64,000 nucleotides of DNA from Penelope pileata (lineage: Eukaryota; Chordata; Aves; Galliformes; Cracidae): positions 1,221,397 through 1,285,396 of the forward strand of contig WBMW01005542.1 in NCBI GenBank assembly GCA_013396635.1, in the 5' to 3' direction. A program made the translations under genes and the position numbers. This document shows positions 1 through 12,900 of the stretch, piece by piece (position 1 is the stretch's first letter; each line of letters starts with the position of its first letter). The notes beneath the pieces are model-generated. The model was not told the DNA's origin and made no database searches. It worked only from the letters and a program-made list of their open reading frames with translations.

Positions 1-911
1 TTATGTCACTGTGAAGAGAGGTAGGAAAACTGATCTACACATCTCATTTTCTTGCTGTTCTCTTTTGAGTTTTTTTGTTTGTATATTCTTTGTTTGTTTG
101 TTTGACATAAAAAACTTACACATTGACCTACCTGGCTTTGTTACAACGTAAAGTTATAAACATTTTCTGGGAGAGTTTACCTGGAAATGGGGAATGCTGG
201 CTAGAAGGTTCAGAATAATTGGTCACTCCATCTTCAGATTTCAGTGGCACATGCACATTCCACTTCAGCAGTACCACGTGAAATGTGTGGAGTGAAAAAT
301 GGAAGGAAGAAACAAGTGGAAAGTGCAATGGTAGTTTTCCTAACAGCGGAAATTGGAAGCTGTGAAATGTTGCAAAGTAGAATTTGTTTAGTAGTCCAGT
401 GGTGATCTGGGCATTCTCAGCAATTCTCTGGGCAGGCAACAATAGAACACTGGCAAAAACAATTGGGAATTGTCCGCCCACTTTTCTTGGCTCTTCATGT
501 CACTTAAGTGCTTCAGTATCTACAGAAGAATGGTTGACATTCAGGATTTAGATGGTGGCTGCTGTTTGTTTTACTGTCGTCTCAGGATGAATTGTCTTGT
601 TTCTGCCTCCCACATTTTAAGGGAGCTAGTGTCTGAGAAAAGAGGTTACTAAGCTAGTGATGAAACTGGAAAATACTATGCAAGTAAGAATCAATTCAAA
701 CAGCATTTTAAGAACACCTGTATTAGTATAAAAATATTATTGTTTAGTCTTTAGAATCAATTATTCTCTTCCTAAAAAACAGAAGAAAATAAAATTCGGT
801 GTGTTTTTCATGAGACTGGTGAATGCATAAACTGTTTGGGGTACCTGTGAGTATTTAATGTCCGAAAATAATTGCTTTAAATTAGCCTAATTATTATTAT
901 GTTTTGTTCAG
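1..911 (+). other. TMEM67: TMEM67 intron (preceding exon 11-equivalent)
   Basis: This is AT-rich intron sequence ending in a TTTTGTTCAG acceptor at 902-911. It has a short (TTTG)n run near 85-103. No exon encoding the preceding meckelin segment was found here. Short open frames are present on both strands but look like chance. Confidence 0.8.
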
Positions 912-977
912 CTTTGTCCTGATACCCAGACTAAATTGAATGCAGCTTATATATTTGGAACAACTTACGAACAAAGT
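912..977 (+). CDS. TMEM67: TMEM67 exon 11-equivalent
   Basis: 22 codons, phase 0 at both ends, starting LCPDTQTKLNAAY and ending YEQS before the donor GTAAGT. It belongs to the extracellular region, and the next exon continues with a cysteine. Confidence 0.93.
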
Positions 978-3900
978 GTAAGTAAGCGATAAAATGATCT
1001 TCTGAATATTTGAATTAAATTGCTTTATATATCATCAGTAACTCAGTGCTGAGCAGTCCCAGTTCTCTCAGCCTGTCCTCACAGGAGAGGTGCTGTAGTC
1101 CTTCCATCACTTTCATGGCCGTGCGCTGGACTGTATCAGGTAGCAACACATCTCTCGTGCTGGTGAGCAGAGAACCAGACCCAATGTTCCATGACTTTAG
1201 GGTTTGTGCTGTTTCAAAATCTATGTCTGTGAAAATGGCTAGGGTATTTTTTCCTAGTCTGTTGAAATATAGCAGAAGGAATGTTTGCAGGGCTTAATTC
1301 TTCTCATTAGTTATTCTGGTCAACTGCTCTCGTTTTTAGAAGCTTTGTATGAAACCGTTAGTACTTAATAATTGCTTGCAAATAGCTGAAATGCCTCATC
1401 TTTTGCAAAGGACATGGGACAGATTTCACAGTAATTTTATAAGGGAAGAATCCACAAGTTGATAAAATCATGACATGGCTGAAGCAATCTTTGTATTCTG
1501 ACATTTTTTTTCTCGTAGTGCAAGATTTCCATTTCCAAGATTTTATTGGATTTTGCCAATCCAGTCTTTTACGACCTATTCCTCGAATACGATGCTGATG
1601 ATGAGCAGCAATATCTTTGGGCTGTGCCAGTTTTAAACTTAAATCTTCAGTACAGTGAGATGTATGTTAACCAAGGTAAGAATATCAAAGTAACATTTCT
1701 CTGAATTTGAATAATCGGAATAACTTCAAATACAAAGACTATGTATTAATTACTGTCACTGAGTTGTTTTTAAAAATACCTCAATCCACCGTAACCTGTT
1801 TCTGTTTTAAAAATTTATCATTTCTGTATGCAAGTTCTGATAGTGTTACGTGCAAACTTTGGTTGCATACGCTGGCCCAATCAATAATGTGCACAAAAAT
1901 GACGCATTTGCTTAAGTTGAAAATAAGTAATTTTCCGTCCTGAATACAAAAATACATTTTGCTTTTGTAGATTTCATTCTGTTTGTGTGTTGGATTAGTT
2001 TCTTATATATTGTGTGACTGTCATGTTTTTTCAAAGGCAGCAGTATGAACAACTGGCTCTTGACTCGTCGATTTTTTTTGGTCGATACGCTAAGTGGAAG
2101 AGAGAATGACTTGGGAAAACTACCAAGAATAATTCGAGTTGCTAGCAAAATAACCATAAGGTGATTAAAAACATAATATGCAGCACATAGGAAATAAAGA
2201 CAATCTTGTGCAGTCTGCATTTTATGGTGTCTTAAATGAAAGTTGTTTTATTACGTTGTTTGTAAAGTGTCCCGTGCTGTTTTTTCCTATGCTTACTTGG
2301 AAATAGCAAGAATTTTCATAGGTTATTCTGATGAGTGAGTGAGGATACCTAACACTGATTTGTAGGGGTTAAGGTTACTGTGATTGCTTCTCACTTAAGA
2401 TGGATCAGACTATGTATGTGTAACACAACAGGCATTCAGTCATCTCTTGCTAGCAAGGGTCATCTAGGAAGACCTAAAAACTCCTCTTGTTTTTTGATAT
2501 TTATATTGCTGACAACACAAGGATGCTATTTCATATTCCATGGTCTTTTGGTCATTTAGCTGAAATTGTGAGACTACCTTTTAGGGTCATTACTGCTTGT
2601 TAATCTGAAGTGGAATTTGTTTTGAAAAAACATTTTCTCTCCTTTATAGAATGTATGTCTCAGAGATCACTGTCTAAACAAAATTTGAGATCTCTCTTGT
2701 CCATCAGGACTTCTTCACAATTTATTGTGAAATTGTAGTTAAAAGGATTGTTGACTAACAAGGTGTAGTCATCCATACAGGTAAACATCCTGAAGGCTGC
2801 TTTAATGTGCCAGCTCTGTTGGCTATGATTTACATATTACATTTCTCAAAAAATAAGGATTAGTTTATGTACCTTAGGAGAACTGTACTGCTCACCCCGA
2901 AAAAGCAAAAAAAAGAATGATAGAAATTCTAAATAAATGACTAAGTAAATAAATATAGAAAAGGTCATTCTGTAATGTTTTGAGAAAAAAATTGACTTCA
3001 GTTGCAGCTATTGTAATATGAGTAGTAGATATTGATTCAAGCATTATCTTACAAATAAACAATCCTCCCCAGCTTTTAAAATGTGAATTGCTACGGCTCT
3101 CGAGTTTGAAATGCACATTTTATTGATCAGGTTGTTCTCTTTGTTTAGTATTTTCCTATTATTGCAAGTTTTAATCAATACCCTCCAAACAGCTCATCTA
3201 TTTTGTTTGTTTAAATAATATTCTGTTTGTATTTCTGCAGCATTCGTCTGGTGTCCTCCTCTCAGAAAGGAACTCTCTACCCACCTCTAATGACTATTGC
3301 TTACACGGACGTGCTTGTCCAAAACCCTGATACCCAGAGCGTGATGGTGAGATCTCTGTGCTATCTGAAGTGCTTTGTTAACCGTCCTTTTACTTCTGTT
3401 GGAATTCTACTTGATTGAACATGTTGAGGGGTTGTAAAAAACGATGCAGTTTGTAGTTGAGCTCAGTTTTGAAGTTGCAAGTTTTCACTGAAACAAAGCT
3501 TTTAAGACAAAGCAGTTCAAAGTATTTTCCCTTTAATTTGTCTTGATTCCTTTTTAAATCAAGATACATAGAATTTTACAGTTGGTTGTATAATGGTAAA
3601 TTAGGCTACAGTGCAAAGAAAATAATTTGAAAAATACTGTTTATGCAGTGCACTGAGAGCAGCAATTTACATGGGAAGTTGAGTATTTTTCTTTAAAGAA
3701 ATGCACTATGAGGTGGTTGTTATGAAACAGTTCAGATCACTTGTCGTTTAAGTTAAAATATTTTTATTCTTGCTGTTTTATCTGCTGTTTATTATTTGCA
3801 ACAGATCTCTAAGAATTAAAGTAAAATAATCCAAAAATCTGTAGCCAGAGGAATCAGAAACTAGTGCCATGTTTGCTTTTTAGATCACACACCACTTGAA

Positions 3901-6900
3901 AAAAAATGAAAACGTTAAATTTAATATAACAGAATAATCATTCTGCTACAAATTCTGCTAATCAGCATTCTTCAACAGTTCAGGTTTCCAGTGCAGATAG
4001 ACATCCAACTAGAAATTTCTGCTACTGGAACCATTCCTTTCTTTCCATATTAGCGGCATGAAAGGAAAGAAGGGATGAGGAAGAAGATAGATGTCTGAGC
4101 TGTGTAAGAGCTCACTTCATGATTTTCTGTGTTAGCATAGTTGAACTAAACTTCCTGTAATCAGCACTGATAAAATGGAAAGTATCAAACCTCTGGTGTC
4201 TTTCAGAAGGAAAAAACGCATGCACTGTTGAAGGGATTATAGTCAGGTGCAGCTGTTAACCTGGGGGGAGCAGGGCTCCATCCCCAGTGTTGCAGTTGGT
4301 AAAATCAGCACTAAAGACAGCAGAACAAGCATACCTGCTAGTACTGCACTTGGTACTGTAGCACACCGGGTGAGAATGTATACAGAAAAAGATTCATCTT
4401 GCATCCATATAGTAACCCTAGATGGGAATCCCTACCAACTGAAACGTGTGAAAACCACCACTGGTTGTGGCATTAAAGAACTTCTGTGGATATTTACTTT
4501 TTGTATCTTAATATTCAGGTTTCCTTCTCAGTCAATTATGAGATGAATCAGTCAGAGGCTCAGATTCAGACTGATGTAAGTTGTCTTGCCATTTAATTCA
4601 TTGATATAATGATTTGTTTATATTTTGTCTTTTTAAAAATATCTACAAATAATTTTTCGTTCTCTTCAGATCACGTTGGGTGTGTTGGGTGGGCTCGCAG
4701 TCTTACGCTCCCTCCTCAAGACTGCGGGCTGGAAGAGGCGTACAGGAAGCTCTGTAATTGACTTACAGGTATAAATAGCTGGTAACCCAAACAGGGATAT
4801 GTTTGCCTCTTTTAGAGGAGACCTTTGCTGTCATTCCCTGTGATATAACTATTCTGTTTCTTAGGGTAACTGAAATAATTTTTAGCCTAGCTGCATAGAA
4901 CTGTGACTTGGAGTTAGGGCCACTTGAGAAAGTCGACTTTTTGTACTTTTTGGATTCTGATGTTGTCATTCTGGAAAAAGCTTTGCTGAAAAAAAAGGTA
5001 TAAATAGAGCTATTCTGATCAGTCGGGTGGCCTTTGTTTCCATGTTCATTCTTTTTTGTGCAAAGACTAGAACATAAGAGTTCGTATACTAAATATACGT
5101 TGTAAGAGGCTGCTTTTCAGTACCAGAGGTTCTTTAGTGTGAGCTGCATAACATTTCCTAGAAATGTCCATATGTGTTACTAAAGTGATTTTACAGGTCT
5201 GTACAATGTGCTTTTATAATTGCAGACAGTTTTTCAGTTCTTACTATTTTATGCTGGAGACCTTGCCAACGTTTTCTTTATCATCACAGTGGGCACAGGG
5301 ATTTACTGGCTTGTGTTCTTCAAAGTAAGTGTTTTTCCAGATTTTGGTGTTATTAATAACTGTTAATATGGCATTCATTTTTACACAAAAATTCATTTTC
5401 TTGTTCTTTTTTCTTTTTTTTCCCTTTCTGATCAGACTACTGAGGCAAGTTTATATGTGATATTCTGTTTCCTGTGCTTACATTTTTGTGATCACGTGTT
5501 TCTTTTCCTTAGGTTTCATTGTGCTTAGAGTCTGCTTAATACTCAGTTAAAATATTTTATGAATTTGAATCAATTGCACATTAAATATTGATCTTTTCCT
5601 GCAAAAGATATTTAGTCTTAAGCACCTAGTGTGCTGTTACATATGCTGTCAGTACTGTTTCAATGTCAGTTCTCACTTACAGGTTCAGCAGTTCGTCTCT
5701 GTCCTTCTTCCACTTCCATCTCAAGAAAAAGCTTTTGTTACATACATAGCATGTGCTTTTAGTCTAAAGGTAAATATTTTTTCCTCAAGCATTAAAGACA
5801 TTTTAACATACACTTCTGTATATTTCAGTAGGATTGCTTTTAGGCATCTTGAACATTTTATTTGTGTGTAGAGGTGAACAATTATTTTATTCTGAGAATT
5901 ATTTCTCCAAGAAATTTATTTTGTTGTGTCTTTATGTGGGAACAGATGCCTAGGGAATCTGTGGAAAATTATTCTTTAAAGGATGAATGTTAAGGAAACC
6001 CAAATGAAATAACAACATATCAAGAAAGTAAATGCTTTCTTTTAATGCAGAACAGATGCTGTCAGTTCCTCATTAGAAATAAGCATAACACAGATTGAAA
6101 TAATTATGATCAAACATACATGTAGAATTCAGAGGTCAGTGTTCTGTCTCCACAGTCCATAGAGGCATTTTTTTTTTTAACTCTGGGTATCATACTGAAT
6201 CAGAATTCATAATACTGGTTGATAAGTTATGGGAAAATGCTTAGTTGGTTTTTGGAGTTTCTTACTTTGTTGCGTTTTCTTAGTAATTCTGGACATCATC
6301 ACGTGACTTACGTTCTTCCAAGCTTTTAGTTAAAATATATTTACATATCAAAACTTAGTAGCAAAGTTGCAGTCTCATGTGTCATGAAGTGTATTACTTA
6401 TTTAATGAATAACATGCAATGACTGATTTTTCATTTTTGCCTATATGCTATTGCTGTTCTTATTTTGAGTTCTATTTCTCTTCCTTTTTTTATAGGCTCT
6501 GCAATTCTTGCAGTTATTGGTTTCACAACTTACTGTAGATATTTTCTTTATTGACTGGGAAAGACCTAAGGGCAAAGTTCTTAAAGCAGTTGAAGGTAAC
6601 GCCAGCTATACTTGTTAGTATAAACAACTTTGGTTAAATTCTGATAGTGATCCAAAATATTAAATTTCAGAGCTTTGCTGTGTGTATTCTTTTTAGGTGA
6701 AGGTGTTGTAAAAAGTGCTGCTGCACCTGTGAGCATATGGAGAACATATTTTATAGCCAATGAATGGAATGAAATTCAGACAGTGAGGAAGATAAATCCT
6801 CTCTTTCAAGTGCTTGCAGTTCTTTTTTTCCTGGAGGTACTACTACTACAGTTATTTATTTTTTTTTATGATTCACATTCCAAATGTACCATCGTGGTCA

Positions 6901-9900
6901 GTGTTCGAATTCTTCCAGTCTCTGTGGATTACCTTCAAGCTCACTTGAAAACATGTAACTTTGTGAAATAACTACTTTGATACCTTCTTTTATATTTATG
7001 TACAGATGTATTAGTACTAATATACTGCACTATTTCATTAAGGAAGATTTTAAAGAAAAAGCGTACCCTCTAATTACCTTACAGACTTTTGTTGGTTTTA
7101 TTTGTTTTTTAAGCTAATAAGTTACCCTGACTGGCTAAGAGGTTGATAAACTTGTGTACACACTCAGTTCATTATTTGCCTACTCGCTCCCTCCTGCCAC
7201 AGTCCACAGCTTTATTTCTGGTTTTATATTTATCTGAGCTGGAGCTTCCTTCCTGCTAATTTGCTATGGCGACCTTTTATAAAGCAGGAAATGAAATGGG
7301 CCAGTTCTGTTCCTGATGTCATAACGTAAGGCAGTCTGCCTTCAGTTACGACTCAGGAGTATGTGAGAAATTGTGCTTTAGCTTTTCAAAATCATTTTGT
7401 TTTGTTTCTTCTGCACTGTTTGTAAGTACTTTTATTTTGGCAAGTACTGTGAAAGCATGGAGCTGTTTATCTGAGGTTCTCTGATGTATTTTTAAATACC
7501 TTAATTCATTTTCATATTTTTTGTTTTGAATTTTCTACTTTTCTTTTAAATTAAAGACAGTTAACTAAATTTATTCCACGTGAATACTGCATGAGTATTT
7601 TTGTAGATATTGGCCAGGACCAATTTCAGTGCCATGGTACAAGGAAGGAGTGGAAGAAGAGAGAGCAAGTATTCCCAAACATTACCTAGCCTCCCCTGTT
7701 TTACATACTCAGGCTCCTGATATTGCTAGTAGGGGGAGACTAGTTTTTTACATTTTGCTTGATAACTTCTGCAATGAATTTCCCTCTGGAAAAATCCCTT
7801 TCTTGTCACGGGTAGTGGAGGAAGTTGTGAAAGATACCTGAATAAGCTAAAACTGGTGTTTGTGAAAACATCAGATAATTTTAATATCTTTCCTTGCCAT
7901 GCCCGAGTTTGAAATGTAGATTCTCTAGAAATAAAATGCACTGGATAGATACAGCAATCAGCTGCTAGCTACCAGGAGAAAACTCTGTGGCTCAAAACCT
8001 GGCTTCTGCCGTTACCCATTTTGGTGAAGTTACCGTTGAGTTCCCATTCATCATCGGTTGGAGAAAGCTGGAAAGCACAGAAGGAGTCTCCCCCACCATG
8101 AGCCTTGTGTCTGGCACCAGAGCAGCCTCTGACTGGCACTGGTCACCATTGCAGTGGTGCCTGTATGGGTAGTGACAGTAACATGGGCAGCATAACTCAA
8201 GTTTTGAACATTGCACTGGGTACGGCTGGGATGGAGTTACAGTTCCTCATCGCAAACCATAAGGAGCTGTGTTTTGGATTTGTGGCTGCAACAGTGTTGA
8301 TAACACAAAAATGTTTTAGTTGTTGCTCAAGAGTGCTTGCACAGCATCAGTATCTCCTTTGTGGCCCCCCTAGCAAGCAGGGAAAGAGACACAACTTCCA
8401 AGAAAGTGGGAGAGGACACAGCCTCGACAGCTGACCCAAACTGACCAACGCTCAATGCTCAACAAAAAAACCCTGAGGGGGAGAGGGTTTTCTCCCTCCC
8501 TTTTCTTTGTTTATTAAACTATCTTGATCTTGACCCACATTGCTTTTGTTCATCCTGCTCTCTGTCCCATCCTGCTGTGGTGGGGGTCAGCCCACCACAA
8601 ATATGTTTCTGTTGTGGCTTCAGTTCTGAACAGTTTTCACAAATTTTCTCCTCTTCGGTGTTTCAACACCTAATTTTTTTCTCATTATTTTGATTTGGGA
8701 ACTTTTTCTAGATAGTACATTTAGAATAGATTCAACTGTAAGGACAGTAAAGGGAAATGTATTTCTGTTCAAAAAACCACCTCAGTTTCTTACATTTGAA
8801 AAGTGAAAATTTGTTAACACTGCAATATGTAGGACCAAGAAGCTAGGATTTGGCAGAAATAAGATCTCTGTGTAGTCTAGCAGTAGAATCTTCTGGATTT
8901 TTTTTTTTTCAGGAAAAATCAGTGTTGACTCATCATGAGATTTAGCTGTGTATGTTTGTATATTTCCGTATCAACATATATATATACGGATTATGTTTTT
9001 AATTGTTTCTCAGTAGTAATACTGGACCCCACATCTGAGCTGTACTGTAATGAACATACTGCTATTCCCAGCACTTTTTTTATTCTTTTTTTTTTAATCT
9101 TATTTCCTGTTACGATGAAAACAACAGTCGGAACTAATACTATTCATTACCTCATATTTTTATATTAACCTATTTATCTCTTCAGGTGGTGGGATTTTCA
9201 AACCTGGCTTTAAGGGATTTTTCTTCCAGCCTTACAAGAAGCAGTGAGAGTTACGTAGCACCATGGAGCCGCATTTTACGATTTGGTGTGTCTGCTGCGC
9301 TGTGGTTAGCCATTGCCTTCCTACAGGTATGTAAAACACACACCATACAGAATGATCAGGGCTTTTGTGCTGGCTCTTGGAAACTAGAAGATAACCCTAG
9401 GCCATCCTAGTGATACTCAGCACTGCTTACCGTAGCGTTGAGTCTATTCTGCTTTTTCGATTGAGACTTTCAGCTTCAATAGTGCGTACAACATTTGAAT
9501 CAAAAATGAATCTTCCTAACCGTAAGAGATCTTGCTTTGTTAATTGCAGTTTTAATCCTCTCAAAGGGGAGAATTTACACAACTACTTTGTTTTAAGCAA
9601 CTTCAGAGCATCTCCCAAGTTTAAATGAGAAGCAGATTATTGCTGCAATCTTACTTTCTAGAGGAAGGATGTCAGTCCTGTTTCATGGAACCCAATGCAG
9701 TGATGGCCGCTGCACAAGTCTGTAATTTATGGCTATTAAATTTTGAATTTAATTGCTTTACAATTCAGAAAACAAAGTCAAATATGATGAACTAACAAAA
9801 TACAATGTGGTTGGTTTATTTCAGATTATATTTTTTTCTCTGTTTTATGAAAGATTTGTTGAAGATAAATTAAGCCAATTTGTCGATCTGTGTTGCGTGA

Positions 9901-12900
9901 GCAATGTAAGTATTTCTTTGTCTCATTTGTGCAGTGGCATTTTGAATAGAATAATACATAAGATAGTTTTAAGAATATTAAGCAATATTTATGTGTGTAA
10001 TGTATTCAGAGATCACTAGCTAACAGCCAAAGGTGGTGATTCTTTTGTCTCATTTTACTGGTGTAATCTGCAAGAAGAGTTCACTTAAGCTGTAATTAGA
10101 AGAAGATTCCAAAATCATACTTACCAGTGTGCTCTTCTAGACGTGATTTTTAGGTTATTATCTGAAATTGTATTAGTTACATAAGCTTATATGGAATTAT
10201 AAGCTAAAAAGTGGTGACATAAATTTGGCATGGAGCCTTTTTCTGCCCTTCTTTCTGCTAGTTTTGCATTTTAGTACTTTTGTCTTCTAGATATTGGTTT
10301 AATTTATGATGTCTGTGTTCTGTTTCCACTCTTAGCTTCTGTTTCTTCCTCAAATGCTGATTTGATGGCTGTCCCTCCTGAATAGTTAGCACCTTTCTCA
10401 AACACTTTGATCCGTATCTGAACTACTTCCATTAGTGTAAATGAGTCTTTAAGCTTTGTACTGCAAGAAGAGTACAGTGAGAACACATTAAATTAACTCA
10501 TTTGGCCAGAACTTTTTTAAAATATAGATACTAGCCCCTTTTATCAGCCTTTCCAGTCTTGTTTTTTCCTTTCCCATGAAAAACCCATGTAGCGTAAGGT
10601 TGCACAGAGTTAAGTTTGAGATACGTAAGCATTATATCACACTATTTATTGCATACAATCTCCTAGAAACTCAGCTGAAATCATCCGTATGTATTGTGTA
10701 GCACAAAATCAAAATAAAAGCTGATATCTTTGTTCTAATTTTTTGGCCCTGTGGAATTAAATTTTTCAAGTTTTGGACTCCGTGATCCTTGCTGTTGATA
10801 AACTAAACTTGGAGCTGTTATTTGTCCCTAGTTAAACACAGATTAAACTAATAAGTGAATGAGTTACTAAATGGTTTCCTGCCATACACGTTTTGATAGT
10901 TACCTACTTTTCATTCTAGAAGAGCTGGTCTTGCTGATCTCCACTGTGAAAAAATGGAAATACCTAATGAAAATATTCTTTTCTTGCACCTCTTTTAGAT
11001 TTCAGTGTTTCTCTTGTCGCACAGCTGCTTTGGCTATTACATCCATGGTCGCTCTGTGCATGGACATGCAGACACCAATATGGAAGAAATTAATATGAAC
11101 CTAAAGAGAGAAGCAGTAAGTAAAAGTTGTGAAGTTTTACGCCTGCTCAAGTTATTTTCTTAAATTAAAAGATAAAATAAATAAAAATTTTTAAAAAGCT
11201 TTCCATTATGGATCCAGTCTTCTGCATCACATTGCACTGAGTTAGGATACTTAAAAGATACCAGCTGTTACTCTGCAAAGAGGTGACTCCGTAGTTCTTG
11301 TAGCTAGCTCTTCACCTTTCTTCTCCTTCACTCTCTTCTCTTTCTGTTCTTCAGATTTCTTACATATAAAATTCCTTTTATTCTAACAAGTTTTTTTTAA
11401 ATGTATTTATACACCATCTTTTTGATATTGAAAATATCCTAATAATTGATTGTCTACTTTTCTAATAAATTATTTTATTCCATCTCTCTTCCTCTGGTGA
11501 TATAACCTATGCTTTACAGAAATTCATTTGAGTAAGTTTTTTTTTCACGTTTCTCATATGTTGCATCTTTCAGCAAATGTAAAATACCTAATATGATTGG
11601 AGAATGACGGGAGCACTTTGCACTAAATTTCATGACATCTCACACATCGTATGGATAAGTAGGGAGAAAGTACCTTAGGCAAAGGATGTGGCTACTTTAA
11701 TGATCACTGACAAGAAAAAAAGCTAAGCAAGTGAAAATTAACACTCAAACATTGAAATGTAAAGGAATCTTTTAAATAGAACTTTTGACTTGGTTGTGTC
11801 TTCCAGTTTTTTTTTTTCCAGATTGTTTACTTTAATATAATACTGGAAAAAGTAGAGGTTATTTTCCCAACAGAGTTGACATATTTTCTGTGTTCTTGGG
11901 TTTTTCGAGATCTATTAAGTGTGACCTGAGAAAGATATGGAAATGTCAGGAGTCCAAGACATAATAAAAAGTGGAAAAAATTAAGAATAAGTGATCAGTG
12001 CAACACAAAAGGCTTCAGAATGAATATTGAGCGATGTTTTAGAAGGTAATAAATAAAACCCAGGGAAAAAGAGAAATCCGACTTTGTGACAGCAGGGGTC
12101 AGGATTTCATGTCCTGAGAAAACATTGCTGTAATAGAGCCAATTTAGAGTCAAGAGCCAAGAGTGCAGTGAATTCAAATATTTAGAGATGCCAAGTACCA
12201 TATGTACATGAAAGAGAAGAATTTAAAAGCCTTTGACCTTTTTTTGGCCGATGTATTACATGATTAATGTCAATTTACAATTATTTTAATATGTAGGAAA
12301 ACCTGTGTAGTCAGAGAGGTTTGCTACCAAACACAGATGGCCAGACATTTCAGATTTCCATTTCAAGAAAAATGAGACTGCACTATGACAGGATTCATGA
12401 AAGCCTAACAAGAGTAAGTGAAACATCTTTATTCTGTAAATGTTTTTTAAAGTGTGTATTTTTTCCACTGAAGTCCTGTTCATGTTGTATTTCAGAGACG
12501 TGGTCCTGCTAGGTTTTTGGACTCGGCTGCCGATACTTTCGAACAGAGCACAAGGGCATACAACACCATGAACAAATTTCTCAGTTCTTTTATTGATCAC
12601 GTACGTATATTAATGTTATTTTAATTTTCTTTAATATATTAAGTGCAGACTAAAAACTGTAAATCTGAATGACTGCAGTTTCTCTTTAAGCATACGTCCT
12701 TAAAGACTTGTTGTTAAAGATTTTATGGGAACCAAAACAGTGGTTCATTCAAATGAAAAATTGGAGTAGTGGGCAACAGTGCAGCCTGCCCTTCAAAAAG
12801 ACAAATCCTTTTTTGTTACGTGTATATTTTTATCTTGGAATAGCCTGGTGCTTTTCTCATTCATACAGGTCCAAGTAACTGTAGTCCACTTTGTAACAAA

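Noticed and set aside
128..481. 117-codon minus-strand frame in the first TMEM67 intron
   Set aside because: AT-rich intronic sequence with no known similarity or splice support. It was also checked for the preceding meckelin exon on the + strand, which is not there.
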